NCBI RefSeq assembly: GCF_030269765.1 | Contig: NZ_BSTX01000001.1 | Coordinates: forward strand, 62,001 to 126,000 | Length of the DNA stretch: 64,000 nucleotides | Direction of reading: 5' to 3' | Source of the DNA: Actinorhabdospora filicis | GTDB lineage: Bacteria > Actinomycetota > Actinomycetes > Mycobacteriales > Micromonosporaceae | Shown: positions 60,946 to 64,000 of the stretch, piece by piece | How positions within the stretch are numbered: the first letter of the stretch is position 1 | Layout of the letters: each line of letters begins with the position of its first letter | Notes under the pieces: generated by a model | Seen by the model: only the letters and a program-made list of their open reading frames with translations | What the model was told of the DNA's origin: nothing | Databases searched by the model: none | Made by a program: the position numbers and the translations under genes

Positions 60946-61842
60946 GTGTCTCCAGCCCGGGACAAGCGCGACGCGGCACGCGCGCGACTTGTACAGCACA
61001 TGGCCGAAAAGAACGCCGCCGCGGCGAAGCGCAAGAAGCTCCAGCGCACAGTGATCGCATCGGCGCTCTCCGTCCTCGTGCTCGCGGCGGCCGGTTTCAT
61101 CGGCTACCTGATCTTCAAGCCGAAGCCCGCCGTCCCCGTGGCCGGGAACTGCGACGCGAAGTACATCACCCCGGAGAACCAGGGCGGCTTCAACCAGAAC
61201 ATGGTCGCCACGGGCAAGCCCCCGGGGACGCAGCCCGGCAAGGGCACCCAGGACTTCACGCTGAAGCTGAACACCGGTGACGTGGTCGTCCAGATGGACC
61301 TGAACAAGGCGCCCTGCACCGCGGGCAGCTTCGCGTTCCTGTCCTCGAAGAACTACTTCACCAACTCCGTCTGCCACCGCCTCACCACCCAGGGCATCTA
61401 CGTCCTGCAGTGCGGCGACCCGTCCGGCACCGGCGCGGGCGGCCCCAGCTACGAGATCGCCGACGAGAACCTCCCCGAGGCCGGCCCCGACGGGACGTAC
61501 ATGTACCCGGCGGGCACCGTGGCGATGGCCGAGGGCGGCAGCGGCACTCCCGGCAGCCAGTTCTTCATCTGCTACGAGGACACCCCCCTCCAGCCGAAGT
61601 ACACCCGCGTCGGCTTCATCAGCAGCGGCCTGGACGTCGTCAAGGCCATCGCCGAGAAGGGCGCGGTGACCAAGGAGGACCCGACCAAGGCCGCCGAGAA
61701 CGGCGACGGCACGCCGAAGGAGACCGTCACGGTCACCGGCACCGTCGTGGGCCCGGTCAACCCCGACGGCGTCCCGCAGAACCCGTGGTCGCAGCCGGCC
61801 ACCTCCGGCTCGCCGAGCACCGAGCCGAGCAGCGGCAGCTAG
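60946..61842 (+). CDS. Membrane-anchored cyclophilin-type peptidyl-prolyl isomerase
   Basis: A 298-residue protein with a basic cytoplasmic N-terminus, one membrane helix (about 36-58) and an extracytoplasmic cyclophilin domain (about 100-255). Core segments are LNTGDVVVQMDLNKAPCT, CHRLTTQGIYVLQCGDP and GSQFFICYED. The catalytic Arg and Phe/Gln positions are present (CHRL, SQFFI). A Ser/Pro-rich tail follows. GTG at 60946 with AAGGAG upstream. Likely assists folding of exported proteins. Found next to relA in many actinomycetes. Confidence 0.92.
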   Translation: MSPARDKRDAARARLVQHMAEKNAAAAKRKKLQRTVIASALSVLVLAAAGFIGYLIFKPKPAVPVAGNCDAKYITPENQGGFNQNMVATGKPPGTQPGKGTQDFTLKLNTGDVVVQMDLNKAPCTAGSFAFLSSKNYFTNSVCHRLTTQGIYVLQCGDPSGTGAGGPSYEIADENLPEAGPDGTYMYPAGTVAMAEGGSGTPGSQFFICYEDTPLQPKYTRVGFISSGLDVVKAIAEKGAVTKEDPTKAAENGDGTPKETVTVTGTVVGPVNPDGVPQNPWSQPATSGSPSTEPSSGS

Positions 61843-61855
61843 CCGAACTCCCGGA

Positions 61856-61885
61856 GGGCCCGGACCGTGATCGGTCCGGGCCCTT
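61856..61885 (+). terminator. Terminator after the PPIase gene
   Basis: A 13-base perfect stem (61856-61868 with 61873-61885) has loop TGAT and is followed by TTCCGCATATTC. It lies 14 bases past the stop. Confidence 0.85.
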
Positions 61886-61932
61886 CCGCATATTCGCGCG
61901 AGCCCGCCCGCCCTTCGCAGTAGCCTGCGGCG

Positions 61933-62628
61933 GTGACCTCGATCGACCCCCACGGCCTCGTCGCCGGCCACACCGTCTACCGGTGCGTGGTCGGCTCCCG
62001 CGCGTACGGACTCGCCCGCGACGGCAGCGACATCGACGAACGCGGCGTCTACCTCGCGCCCACACCGCTGTTCTGGGGCTTCGACAAACCCCCCACCCAC
62101 GTGGACGGGCCCTCCTCCCCCGGCGCCGAGCTGTTCTCGTGGGAACTGGAACGCCTCTGCGAACTGGCCCTCGCGGCGAATCCGACGGTCCTGGAGTGCC
62201 TGTGGTCGCCATTGCGCGTCATGGTCACGCCCGTCGGCGAGGAGCTGCTGGAGCTGCGCAGGGCGTTCCTGTCCCTGCGTGTGGCCGACACCTACGGGCT
62301 GTACGCCAAGGCGCAGCTGCGCAAGCTCACGGCCAGGTACCAGCGCACCGGCGAGGTCCGCTGGAAGCAGGCGATGCACATGCTCCGGCTGCTGCGCGCG
62401 GCCGCGCACGTTTTGGAGACCGGCGAGGTCCTGGTGGACGTGTCCGACGAGCGGGAGCTGCTGCTGGCGGTGCGGGACGGGGAGGTCGCGTGGGCGGAGT
62501 TCGACGCGCTGGCGGCGGGGCTGCGGGGGCGGGTGGACGCGGCGGTGGTGGGGTCGGGGTTGCCGGAGGTGCCGGATCGGGGGCGGGTGGAGAAGTTCTT
62601 GATCGCGGTGCGGGGGTCGGCCGTTTGA
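61933..62628 (+). CDS. RlaP-type nucleotidyltransferase (PF10127)
   Basis: A 231-residue pol-beta-fold protein. It has VVGSRAYGLARDGSDIDERGVY near residue 20: the GS and the DxD metal site (SDIDE) of PF10127, described as an RNA-repair-associated nucleotidyltransferase family (COG3541). A helical C-terminal domain follows (LYAKAQLRKLTARY, then MHMLRLLRAA). GTG at 61933. No RNA ligase gene adjoins it, so the pathway is unknown. The tRNA-like module lies 3.7 kb upstream. Confidence 0.82.
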   Translation: MTSIDPHGLVAGHTVYRCVVGSRAYGLARDGSDIDERGVYLAPTPLFWGFDKPPTHVDGPSSPGAELFSWELERLCELALAANPTVLECLWSPLRVMVTPVGEELLELRRAFLSLRVADTYGLYAKAQLRKLTARYQRTGEVRWKQAMHMLRLLRAAAHVLETGEVLVDVSDERELLLAVRDGEVAWAEFDALAAGLRGRVDAAVVGSGLPEVPDRGRVEKFLIAVRGSAV

Positions 62629-62684
62629 GCGATCGCCCCTGGGCTGCTCGTCGGGTTGGCGGTGGGTTCCCATCGCCGTCTGGT

Positions 62685-62728
62685 CAGGGGTTTCACCCCT
62701 GGGACCCGACCAGGGGTGCGGCCCCTGG
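62685..62728. repeat. Pair of CAGGGG/CCCCTG hairpins
   Basis: Two stems follow the RlaP-type gene: CAGGGGT/ACCCCTG (62685-62691 with 62695-62701) and CCAGGGG/CCCCTGG (62710-62716 with 62722-62728). The first may terminate the gene. Similar 'caggggtttcacccctg' phrases are common between genes in GC-rich actinomycetes, from memory. Confidence 0.6.
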
Positions 62729-62779
62729 ACGCCGGACCTCTCTCGGGAGGCTCCACCCGCGTTCGGCCTTTGCGACGGT

Positions 62780-62843
62780 GAACGAGGAACCCCGGGGTGT
62801 CAAGACGGTAGAGCGTGTCTTGACACCCCGAGAACCCTCGTTC
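62780..62843. repeat. 64-bp compound inverted repeat
   Basis: Inner arms of 14 bases (62793-62806 with 62817-62830) are perfectly complementary around a ten-base loop. Outer arms of eight bases, GAACGAGG (62780-62787) and CCTCGTTC (62836-62843), are also perfect, separated from the inner arms by five unpaired bases on each side. It could be a structured RNA, a protein site or a remnant of a small palindromic element. Confidence 0.75.
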
Positions 62844-62962
62844 GAAGAACCATCCGGCCGACCGAGGGAGGATCCTCTCCTATCCCGAGACAGCTTCAGC
62901 GGATCTGGTCTCGGGGTCGCGGTTTGTCGGCGGGTTGCGGGCCGTCTCGGGCCGGCTCTACT

Positions 62963-63091
62963 ACAACGAGCTTCGTTTGGTGCCCGGGTTCTGACCCCGT
63001 AGCAAGCCAGTCACCATGCCCGGATCTAAAACAACAAGCTTCGGTCGTGGCCCGGGTTTTGACCCCGTAGCCAGCCAGTCACCTTGCCCGG
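62963..63091. repeat. Two 61-bp direct repeats
   Basis: Copies at 62963-63023 and 63031-63091 differ at 8 of 61 positions by hand alignment (period 68). Each contains CCCGGGTT(C/T)TGACCCCGTAG and GCCAGTCACC. A weaker echo (GTGGCCCGGGTCCTG) occurs near 63185. Purpose unknown. Confidence 0.75.
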
Positions 63092-63228
63092 GTTAGTTCC
63101 CTCGCTCTTGGCTGCGAGTCGCACCCGGGTCTGCCCTGCGTCTCGCCCCTGTCCTCGGGCGTGCTTCGTGCACGGGCATAGCGGGTGGCCCGGGTCCTGC
63201 CTTTGTTCCGCGCGCGACTGACACCCGA

Positions 63229-63252
63229 AAGGGCGGGCCTCGGCCCGCCCTT
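63229..63252 (-). terminator. relA terminator
   Basis: A ten-base stem (63229-63238 with 63243-63252) has loop CTCG. On the minus strand TTTCGGG follows. It lies 11 bases past the relA stop. Confidence 0.8.
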
Positions 63253-63262
63253 CTTCGTGTCG

Positions 63263-64000
63263 CTATCCCCCGCTGGAGGTCACCCGGTAGGCGTCGTACA
63301 CGCCCTCCACGCGCCGGACGACGCGCAGGAGGTGGCCGAGGTGTTTCGGGTCGGCCATCTCGAAGGTGAAGCGGCTGACGGCCACCCGGTCGCGGGTGGT
63401 GGTGACGGTCGCGGAGAGGATGTTCACCTTCTCCTCGGACAGCACCTTGGTCACGTCGGCCAGGAGCCGGTGGCGGTCGAGGGCCTCGACCTGGATGGCG
63501 ACCAGGAAGGTGCTGTCGGACGAGGGCCGCCAGCTGACCTCCACGAGGCGGTCGGGCTGGTCGAGGAGGTCGTCGGCGTTCTCGCAGTCGGTGCGGTGGA
63601 CGGAGATGGCGCCGGCGCGGGTGACGAAGCCGAGGATCTCGTCGCCGGGAACCGGGGTGCAGCAGCGGGCGAGCTTGATGGGGACGTTGGAGTCCTCCAC
63701 GCCGGCGGCCACGACGCCGGTGTCGTGGGTCTTGCCGCGCTCGCGGGGGCCGGGCTTGGAGGGCACGGCGGTCTCGGCGATGTCCTCGACGGCGCCCTCG
63801 GTGCCGCCGTAGGAGGCGACGAGGCGCTGGACGACGGTCTGCGCCGACACCTGGTTCTCGCCGACGGCGGCGTAGAGGGCGGTGACGTCGGTGAGGTGCT
63901 GCTCGCGGGCGATGGCGGTGAGGCCGTCGGTGGTGAGCATGCGCTGGAGGGGCAGGCCCTGTTTGCGCATGGCGCGGGTGATGAGGTCCTTGCCCTGCTC
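63263..64000 (-). CDS. relA: GTP pyrophosphokinase / (p)ppGpp synthetase-hydrolase, C-terminal part
   Basis: The last 245 or so residues of a long RelA/SpoT-type stringent-response enzyme; the catalytic half lies beyond the window edge (the frame is still open at base 64000). Visible are the end of the linker ([16 protein letters not shown]), the conserved-cysteine zinc-finger region [18 protein letters not shown]...HRTDC, and the C-terminal ACT domain ([19 protein letters not shown]). These domains sense the ribosome and regulate activity. Confidence 0.95.
   Translation of the reverse strand, partial: EQGKDLITRAMRKQGLPLQRMLTTDGLTAIAREQHLTDVTALYAAVGENQVSAQTVVQRLVASYGGTEGAVEDIAETAVPSKPGPRERGKTHDTGVVAAGVEDSNVPIKLARCCTPVPGDEILGFVTRAGAISVHRTDCENADDLLDQPDRLVEVSWRPSSDSTFLVAIQVEALDRHRLLADVTKVLSEEKVNILSATVTTTRDRVAVSRFTFEMADPKHLGHLLRVVRRVEGVYDAYRVTSSGG

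Larger units (their letters stand above)
62629..63228. other. 600-bp gene-free, structure- and repeat-rich region
   Basis: No convincing gene lies between the RlaP-type gene and the relA terminator. The open frame running through here on the plus strand is a continuation of a shadow frame. The region holds the hairpin pair, the compound inverted repeat and the direct repeats listed separately. Base use is less GC-biased than the genes around it. Confidence 0.6.

Noticed and set aside
62963..63091. Direct repeats as further tRNA-like RNAs
   Set aside because: The TTCTGAC loop resembles a T-arm, but no matching acceptor, D-arm or anticodon arm can be drawn.

Overview
The window is very GC-rich, with G/C-ending codons, many GTG/TTG starts and tightly packed operons. 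The gene content is that of a sporulating-type actinomycete: BldD, actinobacterial integration host factor (mihF), a degenerate actinobacterial PriA, HelR/HelD, and conserved blocks such as mihF-gmk-rpoZ-coaBC-metK-priA and DUF948-DUF6167-alaS-ruvX-mltG-aroE. A member of the Streptosporangiales / Thermomonosporaceae (Actinomadura-like) is my best guess, but the rank below Actinomycetes is inference. No insertion sequence, prophage, CRISPR array or rRNA was seen.

Layout. 0-5.2 kb: the 3' part of a secreted GH18 chitinase, a scrap of a second chitinase 3' end, and a gluABCD-type amino-acid ABC transporter. 5.2-9 kb: two paralogous small membrane proteins, a PF04020 membrane protein, PriA and a small conserved protein. 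9.3-13.3 kb (minus): mihF-gmk-rpoZ-coaBC-metK. 13.5-22.7 kb (minus): the pyrimidine operon pyrR-pyrB-pyrC-carA-carB-pyrD-pyrF, mostly joined by 1-8 base overlaps (23 bases at carB-pyrD), with a clear PyrR-type RNA hairpin next to the pyrR Shine-Dalgarno. 22.9-24.5 kb: bldD facing efp-nusB. 24.7-36 kb: an accessory/regulatory stretch with a GNAT, an orphan histidine kinase, a GntR/FCD regulator divergent from an MFS pump, a nucleotidyltransferase, an ArsR-type regulator with a visible operator, a winged-helix protein, and a two-component system divergent from a MacB-like ABC exporter across a 42-bp perfect palindrome. 36-44 kb (mostly minus): shikimate genes aroC-aroKB (a fusion)-aroQ, a prepilin peptidase, a tandem pair of double-GNAT proteins on the plus strand, then aroE, mltG and ruvX. 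44.4-54.6 kb (minus): alaS, two small envelope proteins, a membrane-anchored unknown, rarA, helR, an SDR reductase and aspS, followed by an MFS transporter gene. 56.0-58.3 kb (plus): a twice-repeated module of two tRNA-like RNAs plus one zinc-finger/SDR-like protein. 58.3-64 kb: hisS, a metallo-beta-lactamase-fold hydrolase, two membrane-anchored proteins including a cyclophilin-type PPIase, an RlaP-type nucleotidyltransferase, a structured repeat-rich intergenic region, and the 3' end of relA.

The most unusual element is the 56.0-58.3 kb module. Each unit is RNA1-RNA2-protein. Both RNAs fold into cloverleaves with canonical T-arms, but the anticodon arms vary and mostly lack U33; one is expanded. 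The proteins share an N-terminal helical region, a CxxC-x14-CxxC zinc finger and a Rossmann/SDR-like domain that has lost the nucleotide-binding glycines and the YxxxK catalytic pair. The unit sits between the aminoacyl-tRNA synthetase genes aspS and hisS and ends in a strong terminator. I know of no described system with this composition. Other points worth checking are the translational PyrR switch, the aroK-aroB fusion, the 42-bp palindrome, the apparent AUC start codon of the first module protein, and a 64-bp compound inverted repeat upstream of the relA terminator.
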